Origin: Pythium myriotylum
Taxonomy: Eukaryota; Oomycota; Peronosporomycetes; Pythiales; Pythiaceae
Reading direction: 5' to 3'
Assembly (NCBI GenBank): GCA_023091665.1
Contig: JALJCQ010000007.1
Location: 868,001-932,000, forward strand
DNA: 64,000 bases
Shown here: positions 37,269 through 48,386 of the stretch, piece after piece
How positions within the stretch are numbered: the stretch's first letter is position 1
Layout: each line of letters opens with the position of its first letter
The notes under the pieces: generated by a model
The model's input: only the letters and a program-made list of their open reading frames with translations
The model's database searches: none
What the model was told of the DNA's origin: nothing
Made by a program: the position numbers and the translations under genes

Positions 37269-39071
37269 TTAGGATGTCGAGCGCAACGGGTATATGTACA
37301 GCGTACCAGCGTCCCTGCGGAATGCGATGCGACGGTGCTCGAGCGAGAGCTGGATAGCCGTCAGCAAGCGAGCCTTCTGGTTGATCGAGTGGTTACCCAC
37401 GCCTGGGATTAGGATGCAGCGCCGGATCCGCTCCGCGCGGCAAATGTCGATCACTTCGCGGGTTACACGCAGCGCCTCGACAACCGTTAGGCCGTGAAGA
37501 TCCAGAGCTTGGTGGCGGCGGATGTGGGACAGATGAGCCTGGACGAACGCATGGGCAGCTTCCTGCTGTGCCTCACGAAGCGCCTTTCGGCCAATGGAAA
37601 TACTGAACACACAAAGAAGTATCCATGAGGACAAGCCTTCCGGATCACAGACTACTTTGATGGACTTACTCGCGGACGCGGTCGTTCGCGATGATGTGGT
37701 GGTCTCGGTTGAACGACCGGAGCGCAGCAACGTATCGGTCGCTGAGCTGGTGCCAGCAGTTGTCCACTCGGGCACGGCACTCGGCGTAAGTCGGGTTGTC
37801 TGCACAAACCGCATCAGTTGACGATGACCACGGAGCCACCGGACACTTATTTACCTTCGACGGTGGAATCAGCAGTCGTGACCGGCGTCAAGTCTTCATC
37901 CTCCAGAGCCTGCTGCGAAAGACGTGGCTGCTCTGGGACAGGAAGCTTGAATATCTCACGAAGTGCAGCCTCTGTGGCTGTCGAGCTCCCGTTGTTCAGG
38001 AAGAACGTCTAACCAAAACATTGTTAAGCAAAGATTGGGGTGCCTTGCTGGGGGATAAGTTACCGTCCGAATGAGTTCTCGATCGATCGTGGGAAGAAGC
38101 CTCTGGAGCCGTTCGATCTTGAGATCAGTCGTGAGCTTAGTCTCCGTCATTCCGATGGCGCTATCCGCTTGAGTGTTCCATGCGTTTGGCATCTGTGGGT
38201 GCTGCTTGAGTAGATTCGACGATTTTTGGACGGTAACAGCTTTCGAATGGCCGTTCTCAAGCTTTTGCTGCCTATGCTTGGCCTGTTTGGATTTCGCCGG
38301 TAGTACAGGAAACTGTCCCAATGATTCAATTGCTGGGCGCGGTTCATACGAGTTCATCATTCCGTTCGGCGCAGGATTCTTCCACATAGTCGTTGGGCCT
38401 TTTGCCTTGATGACAGACGCAAAGCTTTTCACTTGACTCACAGCGCCAATGTTGCAAAGCGCCGCGGCTGTCGCCTCTAAGTCAAACCCGTGCGCTTCGT
38501 ACACGTCCTCGATAATGTGCATCTTATAGTCAGGGAACATCTTTCGAAGCTTCTCGAGAGGATGTTCTTCTTCTTCTTGGTCGGCATCCTCTTCCTCCAT
38601 GAGCTTCACCAACGCCATGGTCTTCTCCAGCTCGTCCGCCGCACGTTCTTCTTCCTCCAGCTTCCAAAGCAAGTTCTGGAAGAACCCACCGTTCTCAGAG
38701 AGAGCCGCATCACGTTCTTCCTCCGGCATGCTTTCCAGGATCTGGAAAAACTCATGACACTCATCTAAGCCGAGACCGTGACACAGCTCGCGCCATTGCA
38801 GTTTCGCCTCGCTGGCGCGACTCTGCTCGGCGGCCTGGCTCTGTTCCTCGATGCGAAGTGCACGGATCGCTAGTAGAGTCATGACGTCGTCGTAGACGCG
38901 GCTCGGGTCGCCGTCGACCTCGCGGTAGATGCGTTTAACGTCGTCCCGAGAGATCGCTGGCGCCGTTTTCGACGCGAGTTCCTCGCTCTGAGACGCCACA
39001 ATCGCGAGCATCTGCTCCACGATCAGGCTTTCGGCATCACCACTAGCTTCGCTGGGTATCGGCGGGTCCAT
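37269..39071 (-). CDS. CUE - CUE-like - Smr protein, possible Cue2/N4BP2-type no-go-decay endonuclease
   Basis: Four exons: 39071-38064, 38008-37855, 37799-37670, 37602-37269; 541 aa; introns 55, 55 and 67 nt. A CUE-type helical unit lies at about 172-210 (PLEKLRKMFPDYKMHIIEDVYEAHG). A second CUE-like unit spans the first intron (IERLQRLLPTIDRELIRT joined to TFFLNNGSS, then AALREIF). The C-terminal ~85 residues are an Smr domain with LDLHGLTVVEAL and LIPGVGNHS, the two motifs of the Smr nuclease fold. Yeast Cue2 and animal N4BP2/NONU-1 share two CUE-type domains plus Smr and cut mRNA on collided ribosomes. That role is inferred from architecture. The CUE units would bind ubiquitin on stalled ribosomes. 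Confidence 0.78.
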
Positions 39072-39487
39072 GTCGCTGCCGTTGGGGGCCGAGAGGTCGA
39101 GACGTAGCTCCTCACCGAGACAGGCCGCCTGGCATTCCCGAATGTATGTGGTGGCTGACTTGCCCCCAACCCAAAAACTGTGAAGACCAAGTCCCTCGTT
39201 TGACCACCATTCCCTTCGGGATCAATCCCTTGTTTCATGTGTTCCAGCGTAAGGGAGATCGAGTGTAGCCACTTTGTTTCGAGTAGGTCCCTTGTTTGGT
39301 TTTGCAAGGGATACTGTACCGCATCGACGGTACATTCCACGAAGAATAGTTCTGTCCGTCGCAGTACCGCTCCCGCCCCAGTGGCCTCCATTCATTTTGT
39401 TGGTAGCCTGGGCTGTGTGGGGAGCTGCTCACGAGCCGGTCAGTCCTGCAAGCGAATCACTAAGTTGTCGATTCTTCTTGAGCGAAA
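39072..39487. other. Divergent promoter region between CUE-Smr and RPS23 genes
   Basis: About 415 nt. CCATTCATTTT at 39388-39398, 90-100 nt before the RPS23 ATG, resembles the oomycete initiator start. No other element is recognised. Confidence 0.4.
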
Positions 39488-40319
39488 ATGAGCAAGCGTA
39501 AGTGGCTCGGGCGGCGGGCGGCGGCGCCTCGCGTGGGGATGCACGGTGCCGAATAGGACGCGGCGACGCGACCAGCGAGCGAGCGACAGAGAACCAACGC
39601 ACAGAGACAATGAGCGAAGCCAGCGAGTTGGCGTCGTGGCGTCCCGAGTCCGCGAGATCGCGTCGTTTCGAAGACCTGTGCCGGAGTGCGAGGTCGCCGC
39701 GGCGCCTGTTCGACATCGTCTTTCCCCCCATCTCGACGCGCCGCTCCCCGCGCTTGCTAGTGTCTGTGAACAGCCGACTCATGCGCTTCGTGCCTGCCTC
39801 TTTCTCTAAACTACAGATAAGCCATCCGGTATCCGTTGCGCGCGCAAGCTCCGCGTGCACCGCCGCAACCAGCGTTGGGCCCAGAAGTCCTTCAAGAAGA
39901 GCCACTCGATCACGGCCATGAAGGCCAACCCGCTCGGTGGTTCCTCGATGGCCAAGGGCATCGTTCTTGAGAAGATGTACGTTGCGGCGTGTTCCCTAGC
40001 TTGTGTGAGTGTCGTGCGCGTGGATCTGACGATGTGTGCCTCCCACGACAGCGGTATTGAGGCCAAGCAGCCGAACTCGGCCATTCGTAAGTGTGCCCGT
40101 GTGCAGCTCATCAAGAACTCGAAGAAGATCGCCGCTTTCGTGCCGCGCGATGGTTGCTTGAACTACGTCGATGAGAACGATGAGGTCCTGATCGCCGGTT
40201 TCGGTCGTCGCGGCCACGCCGTCGGTGATATTCCCGGTGTGCGTTTCAAGGTCGTCAAGGTCTCGGGTGTGTCGCTCCTCGCTCTGTACAAGCAGAAGAA
40301 GGAGAAGCCGCGTTCGTAA
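39488..40319 (+). CDS. RPS23: 40S ribosomal protein S23 (uS12)
   Basis: Three exons: 39488-39497 (only 10 nt: Met-Ser-Lys plus one base), 39817-39976, 40052-40319; 145 aa. The predicted start is [20 protein letters not shown], and the body contains [57 protein letters not shown] and [20 protein letters not shown], a near-perfect match to eukaryotic S23. uS12 sits at the decoding centre of the small subunit; Pro64 in KQPNSA corresponds to the proline hydroxylated in other eukaryotes. The first intron (319 nt) is much longer than others in the window; the second is 75 nt. Exon 1 was found by splice logic: ATGAGCAAGC then GTAAGT, and acceptor CTACAG. Confidence 0.93.
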
Positions 40320-40589
40320 ATTACTCGTAGCCGCCCTGCCGCTACCAGTAGTGACAGACGCGACGCAGGACGCGTGCTCGCTCAAGTGATCTCGATCCAA
40401 CCAAATACAGGACTTGCTTGCCTAAAACTCCCATTCGCCTCCTGTGCATAACCACGCAGCAACAGATCAATCGTCCATCCATGGAGCCCTCGAAAACGAG
40501 AAGCGTCAACTCCAAATGTACTGATTCAAGGGATATCGGGGACACATGTACTGGTATTGACCGATGACAGAGGCAACAAGTGTTGTGGA

Positions 40590-41483
40590 TCAGTCCTGGA
40601 CTGGTCTCAGCTTGATCGAGTCGAGGAAGCCGTTGATGTCCTTGTGGAACTCCTCGTGGAACGGAACGTCCTGTCGAGCCACCCAAGTGCGAGAGGCACC
40701 GTCAGTTTCTTTGGACACTTTTTCTGAAACCACACTTACCTTCATACGTGCGAGCCACGCGTGGACCTTCGGGAACTTGGAAAAGTCGAACACGTCCATG
40801 GCCTCGAGCTGGTCGAACTCGCAGTAGGCGTAATAGTCGGCGATCGTTGGCTGCAGCGTACCGGCGATGAACGGACCGATAAATATCTTCTCGAGAATGG
40901 CAGTGAAGTGGCCGATGACCTCGTCCTTCTTCGCGATATATTCGAGCTGAGCTGGGGTTGCGACGTTGTTGGATTTGGCGATATAGCTGATGAGAATCTG
41001 GGTGGTTCCCTTGCGCGCGTTGGTGTGGTGCCAGTGGAGATATTGGTTGACCTTGGCGCGCTGGTGAATATTCGCAGGCAGCAGGTCGTTCCAGCCATTC
41101 TTTTCAGCCAAATACGTAAGGATTGCGCCTCTACACCCATTTCCATGTTGGTTTTTGGCCACAGTTTTACGCCAACCTCATTAAGGGGTGAAAAGCACTT
41201 CAGGGGATACGCACCCTTCGAAGAGAGTGAAGTCGCCATCCTTCAGTATCGGCACGAGACCGTTTGGGTTCATGGACAGGAGCTCGTTGTTGGCCTTGCC
41301 CTCCAACGGATTCACATACACAAACTCATAGTCAAGGCCATGGACCTTGCAGGCCCATGCGACTGCGCAATCCAAGCAGTTGGTCACTCATGGAGTCTCT
41401 CGCTGTTACTTCTAGGTATCATCGCCCGACGCACCAGCTCGAGTGGGCTGACTCACGAGAAATCCGTAGATCTTGACCGACAT
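40590..41483 (-). CDS. Theta-like glutathione S-transferase (GST-A)
   Basis: Exons 41483-41435, 41362-41215, 41130-40740, 40670-40590; 222 aa. Intron phases 1/2/0 are shared by six of the seven GSTs in this cluster. The thioredoxin-like half starts MSVKIYGFLVSQPTRA (catalytic Ser11 region of theta-class enzymes) and contains MNPNGLVPILKDGDFTLFEG with the cis-Pro and glutathione-binding loop. The helical half has VNQYLHWHHTNARKG and the N-capping motif PTIADYYAYCE. Theta GSTs conjugate glutathione to electrophiles or act as peroxidases. It ends 271 nt from the RPS23 stop, tail to tail. Confidence 0.88.
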
Positions 41484-41850
41484 GATGTCACGGATTCTCG
41501 GCAGGATCTGGTAAACTGGGAAGTGTGTGAGAAGGTGGAGTAAGACCTGCTGGGACGTGGGTGTGGAGCATTCCTTCCAAAGCAGTCTCTTGAAAGTCTC
41601 CTTGATGGAGCAATGCTAACTGGAGATTGGCTCAAAGCACACAACACTGACCAATGAATTTGCTTCAAAATTGCCAATCGTACCAACTTCAAGATCAAAA
41701 ATCAAAACATTCACATCTCCGATCTTGTCAAGGCATAGTGAAAATGAGGGGTACCAACGCTTTACAGCCGCCAAATCAAATCGTTGCTATTGAGAGAGAG
41801 GCATGCAAAGGCTGAAGAACTAGAAGTGGTCAAAATGGCAGACCCGACCT
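41484..41850. other. Intergenic between GST-A and GST-B
   Basis: About 370 nt containing the GST-A promoter and GST-B 3' end. Nothing else recognised. Confidence 0.45.
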
Positions 41851-42775
41851 CTACGGCTGCACCGCAGGCTTGAGCGAGTCCGTGAGACCGTAGATCTCCT
41901 TGTGCACCTCCTCGTGGAACGGGATCTCCTACACCATTCGCAACACAACTCCCATCAGCATTCGCTCGCCACCATTCACCACACAACAAACACAGATCAA
42001 AAACACTGACCTTCATGCGTGCCAACCAAGCGTGCACCTTCGGGTACTTGGAGAAGTCGAACACACCAAGAGACTCCAGCTGGTCGTACTCGGTGTACGC
42101 GAAGAAGTCGGCGATCGTCGGCTGCTGCGTGCCGGCGATGTAGGGACCAACGAAGATCTTCTCAAGGATGCCGGTGAACTGACCGATGATCTCGTCCTTC
42201 TTCTCAATGAGCTCGAGCTGAGCAGGCGTGGCGGCGTTGCTGGACTTGGAGAGGTAGCTCACGAGGATCTGCGGCGTTCCCTTGCGCGCGTTCGTGTGGT
42301 GCCAGTGGAGGTACTGGTTGACCTTGGCGCGCTGGTGGATGTCGGTGGGGAGGAGGTCGGTCCATCCGTACTTCTCGGAGAGGTACGTCAGAATCGCAGC
42401 ACTGCAAGTCATCCGAGCGAAGTCAGCGAGATTGGTCATTGGCGACTGTGGTGCGAGCACGGTCGAGATCGTTTTGAGTTGCACAGCGAGACTCACCCTT
42501 CGAAGAGCGTGAAGTCTCCGTCCTGGAGAACAGGCACGAGCCCGTTCGGGTTGAGCTTGAGGAAGTCTTCGGTGACTTCTCCGGCGTGGGGGTTGAGCGG
42601 GACGAACTCGTGCTCGACTCCCTTGATCTTGAGTACCCAGGAGACTGTGACAAGAAGAGAGGAGACCAGTCGAGCGTCAGGATCCGATAGGGTTTGGCGG
42701 ATGGCATCAACGGGAGGGTATCTAACCGGCGCGCGTGGGCTGGCTGATGGGGAAACCGTAGAGCTTGATGGCCAT
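41851..42775 (-). CDS. Theta-like glutathione S-transferase (GST-B), inverted twin of GST-E
   Basis: Exons 42775-42727, 42644-42497, 42401-42011, 41928-41851; 221 aa. It starts MAIKLYGFPISQPTRA and contains LNPNGLVPVLQDGDFTLFEG and QPTIADFFAYTEYDQ. The gene, including all three introns, is repeated in inverse orientation at 46629-47553 with the same length (925 nt) and only two differences that I noticed: Phe in TEDFLKLN (Leu in the twin) and one intron base. The long minus-strand frames running through its introns are shadows. Expected activity is as for GST-A. Divergence resumes right after the stop codon. Confidence 0.9.
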
Positions 42776-42820
42776 GGTAGATGTTGTGGGTTGTAGTGTG
42801 GTGGCTTGTTGCTGGGGGCG
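41851..42820 (-). repeat. Left arm of ~970-bp inverted repeat
   Basis: Matches 46584-47553 in reverse complement. It begins in the promoter at CGCCCCCAGCAACAAGCC (42820) and ends at the GST-B stop. By eye only two substitutions were found over about 970 bp, so the copies are recent or kept alike by gene conversion. Confidence 0.85.
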
Positions 42821-43267
42821 TGCAGATTCGTCAATGCGCTGCTCAGGGCGCCCGCGCTCGACTTCCCTCTGATATGAGTCGCCGTCGGACATGGGAATCT
42901 TCGGCCGTCGGCGGCTTGCGCTATCGTGGCACGCGATTCGTGGGAAGATCTGTGCCAAACAAGGATGCGCTGCGCAAAGCCTTTGGCCCTCCGAGACATG
43001 AAGAGTTGTACCCACATAGACAGCACCACGCTGATCTCTTCTGACACGATGGCACGGGAAGATGTGTTAAACAGAGATTCCACTTTGGCAGTTCGGACTG
43101 ATTAGTACTGTTTCCAGACCTGCGATTGGTGAATTACGGTTGTAAACAGGTTCGAAAAAATAGGAAATCATGATTTCGGATTTCGAACCCATGGACTCTG
43201 CAGCCGGGGCGTGTGACGTGGGCCCTCCAGCTTGGAGAGGGGGCGCTCCTCGGATCTCTCTGGAGCT
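42776..43267. other. Intergenic between GST-B and GST-C
   Basis: About 490 nt. The first ~45 nt beyond the GST-B ATG belong to the inverted repeat. The rest shows no gene, though frames are open by chance on both strands. Confidence 0.45.
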
Positions 43268-44134
43268 TTAGAGCAAGCCTGCCTGCTGGAGCTTGATCTT
43301 GAACTTTTGAAGATCCTGGCGCACGTCGTCGTGGAAGGGGATCTCCTGCAGCGGACCATGAGCAGCCAGTTGAGCTCTCTATCAACCGTCTTCCTCTGCG
43401 TCTTCCCTTACCTTCATGCGCGCCAACCAGTCGCGAGTGCGTGGTGCCTTGGCGAAGTCGTACAGGTCCATGAGCGCGATCTGATCCAGCTCACAATAGC
43501 AAGCGAAATCAGCAATCGACGGCTGGGTCGTCTCAGCCACGTAGGGCTTGACAAAGAAGCTCTCCAGCAGCCTCATGATCTGCTCCAGCGTCTCATCCTT
43601 GCGCTCGAGCTGCGCGAGATGCGCGGGCGTCGCGACGCCGTTGAGCTGCATGCGCAATGGACGCACGACCTCGACGGACGCCAGTCGCGTGTTGCGGTGG
43701 TGCCAGTGCAAGTACTGGTTGACCTTGGCGCGAGCACGCAGGTCGCTCGGGTAGACGTCGGTCCACTCGAACTTCTCAGCCACGTACTGCATGATGGCGT
43801 TGCTGGCCGCGTCGTCAGTATCATCACCCCGTCAACCACCTAGTCAGCCTTCGAGCCAACGTACCTCTCAAACAGCGTGAGGTCGCCGTCCTGGAGTGTC
43901 GGCACCTTGGCGTTCGGGTTCATGGCAAGATACTCGGGCGTGCGCACGTCGGCCGTGCGCGGGATCGTGCGCACCAACTCAAAGTCCGCGCCCTTGGCCT
44001 TGAGCAGCCACGCGACTAGTCCAACCCAACGCGCATGAGAGAGAGAGAGAGAGCGACAGCAAGACCCTGCGACGCACTCGCGTACCCGCGCGCGTGGGCT
44101 GGCTCACTAGATACCCGTACAGCTTGAGGCTCAT
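43268..44134 (-). CDS. Theta-like glutathione S-transferase (GST-C), diverged
   Basis: Exons 44134-44086, 44015-43865, 43802-43412, 43345-43268; 222 aa. It starts MSLKLYGYLVSQPTRA. The glutathione-loop is altered relative to its neighbours: MNPNAKVPTLQDGDLTLFES (Ala-Lys for Gly-Leu, Ser for Gly). The helical half reads QYLHWHHRNTRLASVEVV and QPSIADFACYCELDQ. It has the same intron phases 1/2/0; exon 2 is one codon longer than in GST-A. Intron 1 carries a GA dinucleotide run at about 44039-44054. The changes suggest a shifted substrate range. Confidence 0.87.
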
Positions 44135-44378
44135 CGCCAGCGAATTCGTCAGAGAGAGCCTCGACCTCACACAAGAGTACCCGTTATGGACTTCTTCAAC
44201 GGGTTCGTAACATCCGTGCCATCCCATCGGAGCTGCTTCGAATCGCGTCGACTTCAACTCGGGTCTCCGCACTCTGGTGCGTTGTATGCGTCACAGAGAG
44301 ACAAGCGACGCGTTCTTCAACGCAGACATTTCGTGGTCGATATCACAATCGCACTTCGCGACCCGCCCTCTTGTGCTG

Positions 44379-45225
44379 ATGCCTCTGCGACTCTACGGCT
44401 TCCTCGTCAGCCAGCCCACGCGCGCCGGTGCGGTCTCTTGCCAGAGTTCATGGAGGTATGGACCACACTCACGGCTTGTATAGTGGTCTGGGTGCTCAGG
44501 CTCAAGGGCGTCGATTTTTAGCTTGTGAATTTCGATCCGCACGACCCGGACTGGCCGGACGAGTTCCGACAGCTGAGCCCTACGGGACTCGTGCCTTTGC
44601 TCAAGGACGGAGACTTCTCCCTCGCGGAAGGGTGCGAGTTGCTATTAGCGGTAAAGATGAAGTTGAGCGTTTATTCCTAACGGTGGGTGGTGTACAGTGC
44701 AGCGATCCTCACGTACCTCGCGGAGAAGCACGGCTGGACCGACCTCTTTCCTGTGGACATCAAGCAGCGCGCTAAAGTCAACGAGTACCTCCACTGGCAC
44801 CACACGAACATGCGCAAAGCGACGCCGGATATCCTCTATAGCTTTATCCATCGATCGCGCGGTGTTGCGACGGCGAATGAACTCGCAATTATCAAGAATA
44901 AGCACGAGATAATCGCGAAGTTTATCAGCGTCTTCGAGAACATGATCGTGGGCCCGTTCATCGCTGGTACGAAGGAGCCAACGATCGCCGACTTCTTCGG
45001 GTACACTGAGATCTACCAGCTCGTACCGATGTTTGACTTCTCCAAGTACCCGAAGGTGCACGGGTGGCTCATGCGCATGAAGGTTTGATATTTTGCACGG
45101 AACTGCATCCGTATTGATCCAATCACTCGTCTCATCGTGGATTTTTGTAGCAAGTGCCACTCCACGATGAGCTTCACAAGGATATCAGCGACTTTGTCGA
45201 TTCGTTGGACGTCAACACAACGTAA
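44379..45225 (+). pseudogene. Theta-like GST (GST-D) with an in-frame stop in exon 2
   Basis: Exon structure matches the cluster: 44379-44427, 44484-44631, 44698-45082, 45151-45225. It starts MPLRLYGFLVSQPTRA and all splice sites look usable, although the last donor is GTTTGA. Exon 2 reads VVWVLRLKGVDF then TAG (44519-44521), where family members have Glu or similar, before continuing LVNFDPHDPDWPDEF and LKDGDFSLAEG. The protein would stop at about residue 29. The rest is unbroken, so decay is recent, or the TAG is a sequencing error or is avoided by using the downstream AG as an alternative acceptor. Phe to Ala in the FEG loop also departs from its relatives. Confidence 0.75.
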
Positions 45226-46628
45226 GACCAGACGCTCGGAAGGGCAAACCGATTCACTTTCACGCGATTTATCTCTTTTCCAGTCCAGCACTTGGCCAAT
45301 TTTCGTCACACGGGAACCATTAGGAGAGAGTATGCGGTCAATGTCCACGTTGAATCATGCGCTTCGCATCTCCTCATTTGTTCCATTGCCTGCCATTGCG
45401 AGAACTTGAATTCGTAGCGCAATGTCATACAGTGTACCGGTAAAACTCCTCTTGGCGCAAGACGCTTCTCTCGCTCGCTTCATAACGGATCTCCCTACGT
45501 TGGTAATGGAACAACTTCAGTGGAAAGTACTGAGAAGGTAGGACACGGTGAATGTTGTGGTTGTGGAGGAGGCCTCCAGGCTGGAGAGTTCCTCCACAAC
45601 CACAACATTCGCATGGAGGCTCCAGGAGATATGGTAAGGTGAATTCGGCTTTCGCAGGAGTTTGATCGATCCTACACTACAAGATACGATGGGAATTTCT
45701 CCTCTACAGTGCGCATTACTGTATGGCAAAACTGACTAGAGTGAGGATCTGAACGTGTAGTGTACGAGTTTAGCTTTCGATGTCCTTCTCGAGTCATACG
45801 TCCTGACTCAGGACACCTCGAAAGGACTCTTTGACGTGTAACTTAAGTGGAGATTACTCCACCCTTATTTTTCGGCCGTTAGCTCATAACAGCGTCAGAC
45901 CATGTCCGACCTCATACGCTATCACAAAACGTTTTTGGGATACCTCACATCGCTCCCGCCATTTCACCCATCAACCAAGACGACCAGCGCCTGGGAGGAA
46001 CCGCCCGTCTTCCGTGATTGCACAGGTTTACCCATTGCATCTAGTCTAACCCAGAATCTCGTTTTCTGTGACAGTAGCTGCACCCTAAACGGACTCAAGT
46101 TGTGTCCTAGAGCCGTCGTGACCAAATGCGTCTCTCTCGATCTCAAGAGGACGGATATGCTCGGGGTGTCAAGCCATTAACCCCAGCATGCAGATCACAA
46201 ATCTGGTCTGAACGAGGGCCACACCAGCATACGCCAGCGTGGCAGAGACTGCACCCAGAAGGCAAGCATCTCCCTCACCGTAACGCCTCCTTCTGGCAGA
46301 AGGGGGCCCCATGGAGATTTTGTGGGCAACAGTTCCAGCCTCGACGAGTGAACCCATTGCTCTCTCTTTCAGTAGTTCATGTCACGGAAAGTGAACCCAT
46401 GTTTAGCCAATCTGCAGTTCACACAACAGGCAGACAGAGTCGACGATCCATGTCCGACGTGGGGATCCCCGAGAGTTGATGACGATTCAATCTATATTGA
46501 AGACCAAGACTCCAAGAGACCAATAATACGAACACGACGACGACGGGGGGTCGGTGCAACTCACCAGCATTGATAAATTTGCTCGCCCCCAGCAACAAGC
46601 CACCACACTACAACCCACAACATCTACC
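45226..46628. other. 1.4-kb intergenic region with hairpin
   Basis: No recognisable gene between GST-D and GST-E. It contains a strong hairpin at 45550-45610 (listed separately) and a 15-nt palindrome GTCCTGACTCAGGAC at about 45809. It may be the remnant of a small non-autonomous element, since the flanking GSTs are otherwise tightly spaced. Confidence 0.45.
45550..45610. repeat. Perfect 21-bp inverted repeat with nested palindrome
   Basis: The arms 45550-45570 and 45590-45610 are perfectly complementary (arm begins GAATGTTGTGGTTGTGG). The 19-nt loop itself contains CTCCAG-G-CTGGAG, so the whole folds into a very stable hairpin. It could be a cruciform, a small-RNA precursor or a miniature transposon core. 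Confidence 0.85.
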
Positions 46629-47553
46629 ATGGCCATCAAGCTCTACGGTTTCCCCATCAGCCAGCCCACGCGCGCCGGTTAGATACCCTCCCGTTGATGC
46701 CATCCGCCAAACCCTATCGGATCCTGACGCTCGACTGGTCTCCTCTCTTCTTGTCACAGTCTCCTGGGTACTCAAGATCAAGGGAGTCGAGCACGAGTTC
46801 GTCCCGCTCAACCCCCACGCCGGAGAAGTCACCGAAGACCTCCTCAAGCTCAACCCGAACGGGCTCGTGCCTGTTCTCCAGGACGGAGACTTCACGCTCT
46901 TCGAAGGGTGAGTCTCGCTGTGCAACTCAAAACGATCTCGACCGTGCTCGCACCACAGTCGACAATGACCAATCTCGCTGACTTCGCTCGGATGACTTGC
47001 AGTGCTGCGATTCTGACGTACCTCTCCGAGAAGTACGGATGGACCGACCTCCTCCCCACCGACATCCACCAGCGCGCCAAGGTCAACCAGTACCTCCACT
47101 GGCACCACACGAACGCGCGCAAGGGAACGCCGCAGATCCTCGTGAGCTACCTCTCCAAGTCCAGCAACGCCGCCACGCCTGCTCAGCTCGAGCTCATTGA
47201 GAAGAAGGACGAGATCATCGGTCAGTTCACCGGCATCCTTGAGAAGATCTTCGTTGGTCCCTACATCGCCGGCACGCAGCAGCCGACGATCGCCGACTTC
47301 TTCGCGTACACCGAGTACGACCAGCTGGAGTCTCTTGGTGTGTTCGACTTCTCCAAGTACCCGAAGGTGCACGCTTGGTTGGCACGCATGAAGGTCAGTG
47401 TTTTTGATCTGTGTTTGTTGTGTGGTGAATGGTGGCGAGCGAATGCTGATGGGAGTTGTGTTGCGAATGGTGTAGGAGATCCCGTTCCACGAGGAGGTGC
47501 ACAAGGAGATCTACGGTCTCACGGACTCGCTCAAGCCTGCGGTGCAGCCGTAG
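46584..47553 (+). repeat. Right arm of ~970-bp inverted repeat
   Basis: Reverse complement of 41851-42820, covering the GST-E gene and about 45 nt upstream of its ATG. Similarity fades further upstream (ATTGATAAATTTGC against ATTGACGAATCTGC), indicating an older boundary. Confidence 0.85.
46629..47553 (+). CDS. Theta-like glutathione S-transferase (GST-E), inverted twin of GST-B
   Basis: Exons 46629-46677, 46760-46907, 47003-47393, 47476-47553; 221 aa. It is identical to GST-B apart from Leu in TEDLLKLN and one intron base near 46962. It has the full thioredoxin-like and helical halves with SQPTRA, NPNGLVPVLQDGDFTLFEG and QPTIADFFAYTEYDQ. Two functional copies facing each other suggest a gene-dosage increase. 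Expected function is glutathione conjugation or peroxidase activity in the cytosol. Confidence 0.9.
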
Positions 47554-48386
47554 AAGCTTAGGCCATCCTGCTTAAGATTCGTAGCCTTTGGCATTGAAAC
47601 AGGACTCTTCATTTCTTTCACTTCATTGCGTCATTGTTCATGTTCAAGTCAGTCCATTTCATAGTGACATGGGTACACTTCCCCATGTCACAGATGTTGC
47701 ACTCATTTGGGCTCACTTGAAGCAGACAGAGGACAATTGTTGTGTGCAAAACTTCTCTCGAATTTCAACACTGAACCATGTATATGACAAAGCGCTCTAT
47801 CCCCCAAATGGCATGCGGCGCCTCTCGCTGAATCACAGTCATCTTCCTGGCATCTGAGGCTCCTGGAATCGTCCTTCAGGAAGGTTCGACCAAACACTCG
47901 AGCACGGTGGACGAGACGGACGTGTGGGCTGATATGGGTGCGCGACTGCGCCCATAATGCGACGACTCTCTCGCATGGAGTTCTTCCGGCTTCGCGCGGT
48001 TTACTGTCTCCCCAAGAGGGTAAACACAGTCGAGATGGTTTGGTTTCCCCAACGACCGAAGTATCCTCAACAAGTGATTCTCAAGCTGTGATTGGTACAG
48101 CTCCAATGGTTTACGACCATTGTTGATGCCGACTCAACGGGATGAAACCGCCGCATTGCAACTGCTGCAATATCTCTGATGGTGTATGAACACAATGACA
48201 TCCCCAGGATATGGATAGCCCCACGAAGGACCTCGTGTGTGGTTGGCGGAAGACTTCACTGGATAAATGACAAAGTGAGTTCCAGGCTACAAAACAGACT
48301 TTCCCGACAACACTCGCACGCTAGCTCCCACTTGAGGCCTCACTTTGCCATTCGCCTGCTCCCACCACATACCCAGCCACCAGACG
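47554..48386. other. Intergenic between GST-E and GST-F
   Basis: About 830 nt with only chance frames. No repeat or RNA gene recognised. Confidence 0.45.

Noticed and set aside
39502..39921. 139-aa frame in the first RPS23 intron
   Set aside because: Runs through the acceptor into exon 2 out of frame; no resemblance to a protein family.
41900..42796. 298-aa antisense frame over GST-B, and its twin at 46608-47504 over GST-E
   Set aside because: Exact antisense of spliced GST genes; repeated only because the genes themselves are duplicated.
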